Of a stretch of DNA of 9,042 nt, positions 1-6,337 are shown piece by piece. Under the pieces are notes generated by a model. The model searched no databases, was not told where the DNA came from, and saw nothing but the letters and a program-made list of their open reading frames with translations. Source of the stretch: JBDTOX01 sp039933015 (GTDB lineage Bacteria; Pseudomonadota; Gammaproteobacteria; Burkholderiales; Methylophilaceae); NCBI GenBank assembly GCA_039933015.1, contig JBDTOX010000033.1, forward strand, positions 1 through 9,042, given 5' to 3'. The first letter of the stretch is position 1, and every line of letters starts with the position of its first letter. Position numbers and translations under genes: made by a program.

Positions 1-749
1 CGTTCGCCACCGGCAATAATGGTGCGCATCTCAAGTCCTATGCGTCCAGGTAATGCCAAGCCCAGTGGCGCTCCTGACTGCAATAAGCGTCGAGCACGGA
101 TAAGCTGGAATTCCATGAATAGGCCCCAGGGGCCGCTGGTATCAGCATTGGCAATTTGCTGCTCGGTTATCCTGTATTTGTGCATTTCATCCAGCGGAAA
201 ATAAATGCGGTCTTTACGGTAATCAATGGCTACATCCTGTAAAAAATTAATGATTTGCAGGGAAGAGCAGATGGCGTCAGATAAGCCGATATTACGTGGT
301 GTGGCTTTGCCATAAAGATGTAGCAATAGTCGGCCTATCGGGTTGGCTGAGCGGCGACAGTAATCCATGACCTCACCGAAGTTCTCATAGCGCGATTTTA
401 CGACATCCTGGCTGAATGCATCCAGCAGGTCATAAAATGGCTCCAGCGGAAGCTGATGTTTTTGTATTGTTGCTTTCAGCGTAACGAAAAACGGCGTATG
501 CGGCACAGTATTGGCGCGTATGCGGTCAAGTTCTTGCTTGAAGCCCTCCAGCAGAGCCAGGCGCTGCTCCGGCATTAAATTGCCTTCGTCGGCAAAGTCA
601 TCGGCTTGTCTGGCAAAGGCATAAATCAGGCCGATAGGTTTGCGCAAACGCATGGGCAGCAACACAGATGCCACCGGAAAGTTTTCGTAATGTGACTGTG
701 CCAGCGCAAGGCTTGCGCTAGTAATAGTTTGGGAATTTTGCGTATTCAT
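1..749 (-). CDS. hpnC: Hydroxysqualene synthase HpnC, partial (3' end off the left edge)
   Basis: The minus strand reads open from an ATG at 749 to the window edge, giving 249 codons without a stop. Family members are usually about 280-290 residues, so some 30-40 C-terminal residues are probably missing. The protein is an all-alpha trans-isoprenyl diphosphate synthase of the squalene/phytoene synthase family. Visible are an N-terminal YENFPVASVLLP segment (residues 21-32), the first aspartate-rich motif DDFAD (50-54), the YCRRSANPIGR segment (130-140 region) and the second aspartate-rich motif in NFLQDVAIDYRKDRIYFP (168-185, D172 and D176). These fit HpnC better than HpnD. In the known HpnCDE pathway, HpnD makes presqualene diphosphate, HpnC converts it to hydroxysqualene, and HpnE reduces that to squalene for hopanoids. 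hpnD and hpnE would be expected beyond the left edge, but that cannot be seen. No strong ribosome binding site precedes the ATG, and no alternative in-frame start was found in the roughly 30 bases upstream. Confidence 0.88.
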   Translation of the reverse strand, partial: MNTQNSQTITSASLALAQSHYENFPVASVLLPMRLRKPIGLIYAFARQADDFADEGNLMPEQRLALLEGFKQELDRIRANTVPHTPFFVTLKATIQKHQLPLEPFYDLLDAFSQDVVKSRYENFGEVMDYCRRSANPIGRLLLHLYGKATPRNIGLSDAICSSLQIINFLQDVAIDYRKDRIYFPLDEMHKYRITEQQIANADTSGPWGLFMEFQLIRARRLLQSGAPLGLALPGRIGLEMRTIIAGGE

Positions 750-782
750 GAGTAGGCCAAGTATGCCATAAAATAGCTTACA

Positions 783-802
783 GCCGCGCCCACATTCGCG
801 GC
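783..802. repeat. GC-rich inverted repeat in the hpnC/mtnP divergent gap
   Basis: GCCGCG at 783-788 is perfectly repeated in inverse at 797-802, around an 8-base loop. No T-run follows on either strand, so it does not look like a terminator. It lies 34 bases upstream of the hpnC start and 55 upstream of the phosphorylase start. It could be an operator or a leader hairpin for hpnC; either role is inference. A second, weaker inverted repeat (GATGAT 809-814 with ATCATC 839-844) lies on the phosphorylase side. Confidence 0.4.
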
Positions 803-822
803 AAAGGGGATGATGTTTGCGT

Positions 823-828
823 TACAAT
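823..828 (+). promoter_or_regulatory. Possible -10 box (TACAAT) for the phosphorylase-deformylase pair
   Basis: TACAAT differs from the TATAAT consensus at one position and lies 29 bases before the ATG at 858. No good -35 hexamer sits at 16-18 bases upstream, so this is a weak call based on position and one hexamer. The gene's ribosome binding site is also weak (GGA at 849-851). Confidence 0.3.
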
Positions 829-857
829 CCAGCTAATTATCATCTACTGGATATTTT

Positions 858-1604
858 ATGCTTGGAATTATCGGCGGCACAGGCCTTACTCAGTTAGCCA
901 ATCTTCAGATAACTCATCGCCAGCTAATACGCACGCCATACGGAGAGCCTTCCGGTCCGCTGACGTTTGGAGAGATTGGCGGGCATACCGTAGTGTTTCT
1001 GGCACGCCATGGTGCTGGTCATACCATTCCACCCCATACCGTAAATTATCGGGCGAATTTATGGGCGCTACATTCCGAAGGCGTGAGTGACATAGTCGCG
1101 ATCGCAACAGTGGGCGGCATACATGCCGATCTGGCGCCGGGCAGAATTGCCTTGCCTGACCAGTTGATTGATTACACCCAAGGCCGTAAAAGCAGCTTCC
1201 CTCAAGGTGAAAATCAGACAATAAAACACATTGATTTTACCGAGCCTTATTGTCAAAACATGCGCGACCTATGCAAGCAAGCCGCTGAACGAGTAGGTGA
1301 ATCTTTGATAGATGGCGGTGTCTATGCTGCTGTACAGGGTCCACGATTGGAGACTGCGGCAGAGATTAATCGGCTGGAACGTGATGGTGCGACCATGGTG
1401 GGTATGACGGGCATGCCAGAAGCTGCATTGGCGCGTGAACTGGAAATAAGCTATGCAGCGATTTGCCCGGTCGCCAACCACGCGGCTGGACGTGGCAATA
1501 GCCTGCATGGCATTAAATACGAGGAAATTAGCGCAGCCCTTAATGAGACAATGCGACGAGTACGTAATCTTATTGAACAGGTGGTGATTATTCATGCCAA
1601 TTAG
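858..1604 (+). CDS. mtnP: S-methyl-5'-thioinosine phosphorylase (MTAP/PNP family)
   Basis: This 248-residue protein belongs to the trimeric purine nucleoside phosphorylase / methylthioadenosine phosphorylase family (class 2 nucleoside phosphorylases). It starts directly with the phosphate-binding IGGTGL (residues 5-10). It continues with ARHG (49-52), the PPHTVNYRANLWAL segment (58-71), TVGGI (84-88), VQGPRLETAAEI (159-170) and MVGMTGMPEAALARELEI (180-197). The base-contacting segment reads VANHAAG (205-211), with Asn207 where MTAP enzymes specific for 6-aminopurines carry Asp. By family knowledge Asn favours 6-oxopurines, so the likely reaction is phosphorolysis of methylthioinosine to hypoxanthine and methylthioribose-1-phosphate, as in the Pseudomonas enzyme. 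The alternative is an MTAP; the symbol mtnP is used for both. The protein is cytosolic and probably shares a transcript with the deformylase gene it overlaps. Confidence 0.88.
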   Translation: MLGIIGGTGLTQLANLQITHRQLIRTPYGEPSGPLTFGEIGGHTVVFLARHGAGHTIPPHTVNYRANLWALHSEGVSDIVAIATVGGIHADLAPGRIALPDQLIDYTQGRKSSFPQGENQTIKHIDFTEPYCQNMRDLCKQAAERVGESLIDGGVYAAVQGPRLETAAEINRLERDGATMVGMTGMPEAALARELEISYAAICPVANHAAGRGNSLHGIKYEEISAALNETMRRVRNLIEQVVIIHAN

Positions 1605-2127
1605 GCCAGTCTTGCGCATGGGCGATCCGGTGCTGTTGCAAAAGGCAGCCCCAGTAGAACGTTTTGATACGCCAGAACTGCATGCGCTGATTCGCGATAT
1701 GGAAGATACCATGCGCCATATGGATGGCGCTGGTATTGCAGCGCCACAGATAGGTGTAAGCCAGCGCGTAGTGATTTTTGGTGTGCACAAGAACCCGCGT
1801 TATCCCGATGCTGAAGAAGTGGCTTATACGGTTCTCATCAATCCGACGTTAACCCCTATAGGCGAGCAAATGGAGGATGGCTGGGAAGGCTGTCTATCTG
1901 TGCCCGGCATGCGCGGTGTAGTGCCACGCTATTCGCGCTTGCACTACACCGGGTTTGACCAGTATGGCAAGCCTATGGACCGCATGGTGAGCGGCTTTCA
2001 CGCCCGCGTGGTGCAGCATGAATATGATCACCTGGACGGCATCCTGTATCCCATGCGCATTCGAGACCTTGCGCAATTCGGTTTCACCGATGTGCTATTT
2101 CCCGGCATTGAAATGCAAGACGATTGA
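1594..2127 (+). CDS. def: Peptide deformylase
   Basis: The protein removes the formyl group from the N-terminal methionine of new polypeptides, using an Fe(II)-type metal centre. All three signature motifs are intact in 177 residues: GAGIAAPQIG (45-54, Gln52), EGCLSVP (98-104, metal ligand Cys100) and QHEYDHLDG (141-149, ligands His142 and His146, catalytic Glu143). The length is normal for a bacterial type I deformylase. The ATG at 1594 lies inside the end of the phosphorylase gene (11-base overlap). It is preceded by AGGTGGT at 1579-1585, one mismatch from a full Shine-Dalgarno sequence at 8-base spacing, which supports this start and suggests translational coupling. The usual partner fmt is not adjacent, so this may be a second deformylase gene besides a def-fmt copy elsewhere. 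That is inference and cannot be seen here. Confidence 0.96.
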   Translation: MPIRPVLRMGDPVLLQKAAPVERFDTPELHALIRDMEDTMRHMDGAGIAAPQIGVSQRVVIFGVHKNPRYPDAEEVAYTVLINPTLTPIGEQMEDGWEGCLSVPGMRGVVPRYSRLHYTGFDQYGKPMDRMVSGFHARVVQHEYDHLDGILYPMRIRDLAQFGFTDVLFPGIEMQDD

Positions 2128-2132
2128 AGCTG

Positions 2133-2141
2133 TGTTAGAAT
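2133..2141 (+). promoter_or_regulatory. Extended -10 promoter element for tRNA-Ser
   Basis: TGT followed by TAGAAT forms a TGn extended -10 element; TAGAAT differs from consensus at one base. It sits in the 24-base gap between the deformylase stop codon and the tRNA, ending 10 bases before the first tRNA base. No -35 hexamer is found at normal spacing; TTGAAA at 2108-2113, inside the deformylase gene, is 22 bases away. The tRNA could also be transcribed by readthrough from the deformylase gene. Confidence 0.5.
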
Positions 2142-2151
2142 TCTGCCCCTT

Positions 2152-2241
2152 GGAAGCGTGGCCGAGTGGTTGAAGGCAACAGTCTTGAAAACTGTCGAGG
2201 GTTCACGCCCTTCGTGAGTTCGAATCTCACCGCTTCCGCCA
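2152..2241 (+). tRNA. tRNA-Ser (anticodon UGA)
   Basis: This is a 90-base class II tRNA that decodes UCA and related serine codons. The acceptor stem pairs GGAAGCG (2152-2158) with CGCTTCC (2231-2237), followed by discriminator G and an encoded CCA (2239-2241). The anticodon stem pairs ACAGT (2179-2183) with ACTGT (2191-2195) around loop CTTGAAA, with anticodon TGA at 2186-2188. A long variable arm (about 2196-2213, AGGG paired with CCCT), typical of serine tRNAs, precedes the T arm, where GTGAG and CTCAC enclose the TTCGAAT loop. The gene is intact. No terminator is visible directly after it, so the transcript may run into the cupin gene. Confidence 0.98.
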
Positions 2242-2314
2242 AATCTTGCTTTCCCCTAAATACTAAGTTTAACAGTCACTTAAGACGTCTGTTTGTTACT
2301 TTAAAGGATTTAAA

Positions 2315-2590
2315 ATGAGCCAAATCGTAGTTGAGCACAACCCAAGCGAAGAGAAACTAAAGCAATTAGGTGTTGCTAGCTGGTCAATCTGGGAAAAGGA
2401 AGTTTCCAAGTTCCCATTGGATTTCGACATGAAAGAAACCGCTTATCTGTTGGCGGGCGAAATTGTAGTAACGCCTAAAGGTGGCGAGCCAGTACGTATC
2501 GTTGCTGGCGATCTGGTTGTATTTCCTGCTGGCCTTGACACCAACTGGGAAGTTGTTAAGCCATTGCGTAAGCATTACAAGCACGGCTAG
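2315..2590 (+). CDS. Small cupin-fold protein (DUF861/cupin_3-like), function unknown
   Basis: This 91-residue protein is a single cupin domain resembling the DUF861 (cupin_3) group, which includes the cupin domain of ureidoglycine aminohydrolase. Its N-terminal part is rich in aromatic residues (Trp23, Trp26, Phe33). The first cupin motif region is KETAYLLAGEIVVTP (40-54), the second is AGDLVVFPAGL (64-74), and the chain ends in VKPLRKHYKHG. The only histidines are His8, His87 and His90, so the usual His-x-His metal ligands of motif 1 are absent, as in many members of this group. No signal peptide or membrane segment is seen. The start is well supported by AAAGGA (2303-2308) six bases before the ATG. 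It stands between the tRNA and a strong terminator and is probably monocistronic or expressed with the tRNA. No substrate can be inferred from the context. Confidence 0.85.
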   Translation: MSQIVVEHNPSEEKLKQLGVASWSIWEKEVSKFPLDFDMKETAYLLAGEIVVTPKGGEPVRIVAGDLVVFPAGLDTNWEVVKPLRKHYKHG

Positions 2591-2624
2591 AGCTAATGGG
2601 GTAGAACTATCCTGAGAACTCAAC

Positions 2625-2658
2625 AAAAAAACCCGCTGTCGGCGGGTTTTTTTGTTTT
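2625..2658. terminator. Bidirectional rho-independent terminator between the cupin gene and glnD
   Basis: ACCCGC (2631-2636) pairs with GCGGGT (2642-2647) around the loop TGTCG. Six further A-T pairs (2625-2630 with 2648-2653) lengthen the stem to 12 bp. The A-run on one side and the T-run on the other make it work in both directions. This suits the convergent arrangement: it ends the cupin transcript from the left and the map-glnD transcript from the right. Confidence 0.93.
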
Positions 2659-2694
2659 ATGCGTAGTCCCTGTCATGCTTAAAGCAATACCTTG

Positions 2695-5277
2695 TCAAAA
2701 CTGGGCGAGCAGGTCTTCTTTAAGTGTTTTGACATTCCTGTCATCAAGTTTGCTGCCGGCTTTGCCTGAAATCAGGAAGGTGTCTTCGGCGCGATTGCCC
2801 AGCGTATTAATTTTTGCGGTATGCAAGTGCACGCCATGCTGAAGGAAGGTGTACGCAATCTGGGAGAGTAGCCCTGGACGATCACCAGCAACAATTTCCA
2901 GCATATGATTTTCTCCGCTGGCTTCCTGCCTGATAGCGATGCTGGGCTTGATCGGCATATGTTTCACCTGGCGACTCAAGCGGCCTCGTCGTGGCGGTTC
3001 TGGCGGGGCAGTGCTTAACAGTTTTTGCGTTAATTCATATTCGATGTAACTCAATAGATCCCGGTATTTCACGGAGTTATCGCTGCTATCAATCACCAGA
3101 AAACTATCCAGGGCGTAGCCATGGGGTGTGGTGTGTACCTTGGCTTCAGCAATTGAATAGCCTATGCGCTCAAAAAAACCACAAATACGTGCGAATAAAT
3201 CGTCGCGGTCATGCGTGTAAACCATGGCCTGGATCCCATCCCCAGCCGGGCTCAAGCGCGCCCGCACGATAGGTGCTTCAGTATTGAGATGCGACAGCAG
3301 CATGCGGCTATGCCAGGCGATTTCCTGGCTTTCATGACGCAGGAAATACAGGCGCCCCAGCTTGTCCCACAAAGGCTGGTAGGCACTTTTCACCACGCCA
3401 TAGTGGCTCAATATGTAGCTGGCCTGATTTTGACGGGATAGCAATTCTGTATTGGCATCGTTGCTTGTGCCCATTAACAGGCGCTGCGATGCAAGGTATA
3501 GATTTTCCAACAACTTGGCTTTCCAGGCATTCCAGATTGCAGGGTTGGTGCCGCGTATATCCGCCACGGTCAATAAGTACAGTGCAGTCAGGTGACGCTC
3601 GTCACCCACAAATTGAGCAAAGTTTTCGATAACAGCTGGGTCCGATAAATCACATTTTTGCGCCGTGCTCGACATGGTGAGGTGCGCTTGCACTAGCCAC
3701 GCGACCAGTTCGGAATCTGCCCTGGGTAATCCATGGGCTTTGCAGAAACGACGTGCATCTGCTGTGCCCAGCGTCGAATGGTCACCGCCACGGCCTTTGG
3801 CAATATCGTGAAATAGTGCGGCAAGATAGAGCAGGTAGGGTGTATCAAAATCAAGAAACAGTTCGCTGCATAAGGGGAATTCATGTGTGAATTTGGGCAC
3901 GGAAAAGCGGCGCAAATTGCGTACCACGTTCAAAATGTGCTCATCCACAGTATAAACGTGAAGGAGATCATGCTGCATTTGCCCAATGATGCGGCCAAAG
4001 GCTGGGATATACCTGCCGAGGATACCGTAACGGTTCATGAGGTCCAGTGCCTTGGACACGCCTGTAGGCTGGCGCAGAATTTCCAGGAATAGCGTCTTGT
4101 TTTCCGGATTATTGCGAAACTCTCGATTTACCAGGTTTTTTACCCGATGCAGTGTACGCAGCAGGTTCGCGCTCATGCCATTGAGCCCCGGATGCTGTTC
4201 CAGCAGTAAAAAGCTTTCCAGGATAGAAGAGGGCTTGCGCTGAAGCAGCGTAGCGTATTTTGCAATCAGCAGATTATTTTGTGCTTCAAATCGCGTATTG
4301 ATTTGCACCACTGCGTGCAGTTCTGGATGGATGTGCTCCCGAAGCAGGTGCAGCAGAATTTCATTTATCAGGCTGACAAATTTGGCACTGCGATAATAAC
4401 TGTGCATGAGTTGCTCGCTGGCACGCCGACGTCTGCCAGTGGTATAACCTAGCTCGCGCGCCAGATCATTCTGAAAGTCAAATAGCAGCCGATCTTCACG
4501 GCGATTGGCCAGATAGTGCAAGCGCGTGCGCAGCATTTGCAGATGGAGTTCGTGGCGGCGTATTTGACGCGCTTCCAGGCTGCTAATCAACTTTTGTCTG
4601 ACTAAAGCATTCCAGTTGTCACCGATTCCCAAGCTGCGTGCGATCCACAATACATTTTGCAAATCGCGTAGACCGCCCGGACTTTCCTTAACATTGGGTT
4701 CCAGATTGTAAGCAGTATCGTTAAACCGCGCATGGCGCTGTTCCTGCTCCCGCATTTTGGCTTCATAGAATGTAGACACATCCATGAGGGATTCAATTTG
4801 CTGTTTGAAGTCGTGATATAGCGGTTTATTTCCAATCAGCAGGCGGGCTTCCAGCAAATTGGTTTGTACCGTGACATCCTTTTTGGCTTCATCCACACAT
4901 TCGTTTAAATTGCGCACACTGTGGCCGACAGCCAGGCCGATATCCCAAAACAAGCCGATGAGTAATTCAATGCGGAAATTTGTAGTGCCATCTGTGTGTT
5001 CAGGCAGGAGTATGAGCAGGTCTACATCAGAATACGGAAAAAGCTCGCCACGCCCATAACCACCAACGGCAATCAGGCAAACGTCTTTAGTCAGCCCAGA
5101 TTGCTGCCATAACTCCCGTAACAGATGATCGACTAGGCGGCAATGTTTGCGCAGTAGTGTGCTGGTATTCGAGTTTTTCTCAAATGTAGCACGCAATTCA
5201 GCCTGCTGCTGCTGCAGACGGGCGCGGCAAGCCTTGGCAAGACTATCTGTCTCGTTCGGGCGTTGGCGCAAATCCAT
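2695..5277 (-). CDS. glnD: PII uridylyltransferase / uridylyl-removing enzyme
   Basis: This is the bifunctional nitrogen sensor. It uridylylates PII proteins (GlnB/GlnK) when glutamine is low and removes UMP when glutamine is high, thereby controlling glutamine synthetase and nitrogen gene expression. The full-length 860-residue protein shows all expected domains in order. The nucleotidyltransferase motif GGYGRGELFPYSDVD is at 72-86 (Asp84 and Asp86 bind metal) and the helical NEPNVKESPGGLRD-like segment is near 191-205. An HD hydrolase domain has FHDIAKGRGGDHS at 489-501 (His490, Asp491, His500). Two C-terminal ACT domains occupy about 681-750 and 792-855 (AGDRPGLLSQIA in the second). E. coli GlnD is 890 residues. 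It follows map with only 6 bases between, and no purine-rich ribosome binding site is seen, so its translation is probably coupled to map. It ends at the bidirectional terminator near 2640. Confidence 0.98.
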   Translation of the reverse strand: MDLRQRPNETDSLAKACRARLQQQQAELRATFEKNSNTSTLLRKHCRLVDHLLRELWQQSGLTKDVCLIAVGGYGRGELFPYSDVDLLILLPEHTDGTTNFRIELLIGLFWDIGLAVGHSVRNLNECVDEAKKDVTVQTNLLEARLLIGNKPLYHDFKQQIESLMDVSTFYEAKMREQEQRHARFNDTAYNLEPNVKESPGGLRDLQNVLWIARSLGIGDNWNALVRQKLISSLEARQIRRHELHLQMLRTRLHYLANRREDRLLFDFQNDLARELGYTTGRRRRASEQLMHSYYRSAKFVSLINEILLHLLREHIHPELHAVVQINTRFEAQNNLLIAKYATLLQRKPSSILESFLLLEQHPGLNGMSANLLRTLHRVKNLVNREFRNNPENKTLFLEILRQPTGVSKALDLMNRYGILGRYIPAFGRIIGQMQHDLLHVYTVDEHILNVVRNLRRFSVPKFTHEFPLCSELFLDFDTPYLLYLAALFHDIAKGRGGDHSTLGTADARRFCKAHGLPRADSELVAWLVQAHLTMSSTAQKCDLSDPAVIENFAQFVGDERHLTALYLLTVADIRGTNPAIWNAWKAKLLENLYLASQRLLMGTSNDANTELLSRQNQASYILSHYGVVKSAYQPLWDKLGRLYFLRHESQEIAWHSRMLLSHLNTEAPIVRARLSPAGDGIQAMVYTHDRDDLFARICGFFERIGYSIAEAKVHTTPHGYALDSFLVIDSSDNSVKYRDLLSYIEYELTQKLLSTAPPEPPRRGRLSRQVKHMPIKPSIAIRQEASGENHMLEIVAGDRPGLLSQIAYTFLQHGVHLHTAKINTLGNRAEDTFLISGKAGSKLDDRNVKTLKEDLLAQF

Positions 5278-5283
5278 ACTGAT

Positions 5284-6081
5284 TCAGATGAAAGCGGGTG
5301 GGGGCGGAGTGCCAGCTGATACAGTCAATACTTCGTACCCACTTTCGGTGACCAGTATCGTATGTTCCCACTGTGCGGAGAGACTGTGATCCTTGGTGAC
5401 GATAGTCCAGCCATCGCCCAGTTGCTTGATGTCACGCTTGCCTGCGTTAATCATGGGTTCTATAGTGAATACCATACCGGCCTGTAATTTAAGGCCGGTG
5501 CCTGGTCTGCCGTAATGCAACACCTGCGGGTCTTCATGGAATTTTTTGCCGATGCCATGGCCGCAGAATTCACGCACTACGCTGTAGCCATTTTTTTCTG
5601 CATAAACTTGAATGGCATGCCCCACATCGCCCAGCGTCGCGCCCGCTCTTACCTGGGCGATGCCAAGCCACATGCAGTCGTAGGTGATTTCGCATAGGCG
5701 TTTGGCCTGGATGGAAGGCTCGTCCACATAAAACATGCGGCTGGTATCGCCATGATAGCCATCCTTGATAACCGTGATGTCAAGGTTAACGATATCGCCA
5801 TTTTTAAGCACCTTTTCACCTGGTACGCCATGGCAAATCTGGTGATTGACCGAGGTGCAGATGGATTTGGGATAAGGTGTATGACCGCCGGGGGCATAGT
5901 TAAGGGGTGCGGGGATGGTCTTTTGCACATTGACCATGTAATCGTGGCACAGCTGGTCGAGTTTTTCAGTCGTCACGCCGGGCTTGACGTAAGGGGTGAT
6001 AAAATCCAGCACTTCGGAGGCAAGCTTGCCTGCGACGCGCATTTTTTCGATATCTAATTCGTTTTTAATAGAGATTGCCAT
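5284..6081 (-). CDS. map: Methionine aminopeptidase, type I
   Basis: The enzyme removes the initiator methionine from new proteins when the second residue is small, acting after deformylase. The 265-residue protein carries all five metal ligands of the pita-bread fold: Asp101 (NLDITV), Asp112 (HGDTS), His175 (CGHGIG), Glu208 (FTIEPM) and Glu239 (QWEHT), plus the substrate-contacting His84 (ICHGVP). It lacks the N-terminal zinc-finger extension of type 1b eukaryotic enzymes. The start MAISIKNELDIEKMRVAG matches the family start, although no clear Shine-Dalgarno sequence lies upstream of it. The C-terminus has a short proline-rich tail (TPPPPAFI). It is the first gene of a map-glnD operon, divergent from rpsB, a common arrangement in betaproteobacteria. 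Confidence 0.98.
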   Translation of the reverse strand: MAISIKNELDIEKMRVAGKLASEVLDFITPYVKPGVTTEKLDQLCHDYMVNVQKTIPAPLNYAPGGHTPYPKSICTSVNHQICHGVPGEKVLKNGDIVNLDITVIKDGYHGDTSRMFYVDEPSIQAKRLCEITYDCMWLGIAQVRAGATLGDVGHAIQVYAEKNGYSVVREFCGHGIGKKFHEDPQVLHYGRPGTGLKLQAGMVFTIEPMINAGKRDIKQLGDGWTIVTKDHSLSAQWEHTILVTESGYEVLTVSAGTPPPPAFI

Positions 6082-6100
6082 AATTATGTATGAGAGCCTT

Positions 6101-6175
6101 GGGGCATTTTGATTAAGGAAAACCCATGTTTTGCGTCATCAAAACCCCTCGCTGAAGCTTAGTTTTCCTTGAATC
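6101..6175. repeat. Nested, overlapping inverted repeats upstream of map
   Basis: Three pairings can be drawn. Stem A joins AAGGAAAAC (6115-6123) to GTTTTCCTT (6162-6170) and extends by GATT (6111-6114) with AATC (6172-6175) past one bulged G. Stem B joins TTTTGAT (6107-6113) to ATCAAAA (6138-6144), with GGGG (6101-6104) and CCCC (6145-6148) added after a 2-base bulge. Stem C is a small hairpin, GTTTTG (6128-6133) with CAAAAC (6140-6145). A and B share bases 6111-6113, and B and C share 6140-6145, so B excludes C and competes with A. On the minus strand this would lie in or near the map leader. The right arm of A also overlaps the proposed rpsB -35 box. A regulatory role is inference. Confidence 0.5.
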
Positions 6176-6198
6176 CAAACAGTTGCTTATGGTAACAT
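6169..6198 (+). promoter_or_regulatory. Promoter of rpsB (-35 TTGAAT, extended -10 TAACAT)
   Basis: TTGAAT (6169-6174) and TAACAT (6193-6198) are 18 bases apart, and TGG at 6190-6192 makes the -10 an extended type. Transcription would begin near 6204-6206 in a GC-rich stretch (GGCGCCCG, 6201-6208). Such a GC-rich discriminator is typical of stringently controlled ribosomal promoters. The resulting leader is about 133 bases. No equally convincing promoter was found for the divergent map operon. Confidence 0.6.
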
Positions 6199-6204
6199 AC
6201 GGCG

Positions 6205-6337
6205 CCCGTTTAGCAGGAAGCGAAAAGCTAATCGGGGATCTGTAGTTTTAAATTAGAACATGTGCCCCGTACAGGGTGTCCGGCTAGTTCGGATGTTGTT
6301 GGGTACATGTGAGCTATAACCCTTACTGGAGACTGTT
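6205..6337 (+). promoter_or_regulatory. rpsB 5' leader, candidate S2 autoregulatory structure
   Basis: The leader contains a long-range stem of 10 pairs (6258-6267 with 6301-6310, one G-U wobble) that joins the two ACATGT blocks. Inside it is a hairpin TCCG/CGGA (6279-6282 with 6290-6293) with a 7-base loop, which can be lengthened by G-U pairs. A rival pairing of CCC (6266-6268) with GGG (6274-6276) would break the inner part. Upstream, TTAGC (6210-6214) pairs with GCTAA (6227-6231). The ribosome binding site TGGAG (6327-6331) lies 17 bases after the long stem. In gammaproteobacteria S2 represses its own rpsB-tsf mRNA through a structured leader of this kind; the same role here is inferred from position and structure. 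Confidence 0.55.

Noticed and set aside
19..204. 61-codon plus-strand open frame
   Set aside because: It lies antisense to the well-conserved hpnC frame, and its product matches no family I recognise.
1269..1790. 173-codon minus-strand open frame
   Set aside because: It is antisense to the phosphorylase and deformylase genes, spans both, and has low-complexity composition unlike a real protein.
2246..2273. Possible cupin promoter, TTGCTT and TTTAAC with a 16-base spacer
   Set aside because: Both hexamers are only partial matches, and the gene may be read through from the tRNA; not strong enough to list.
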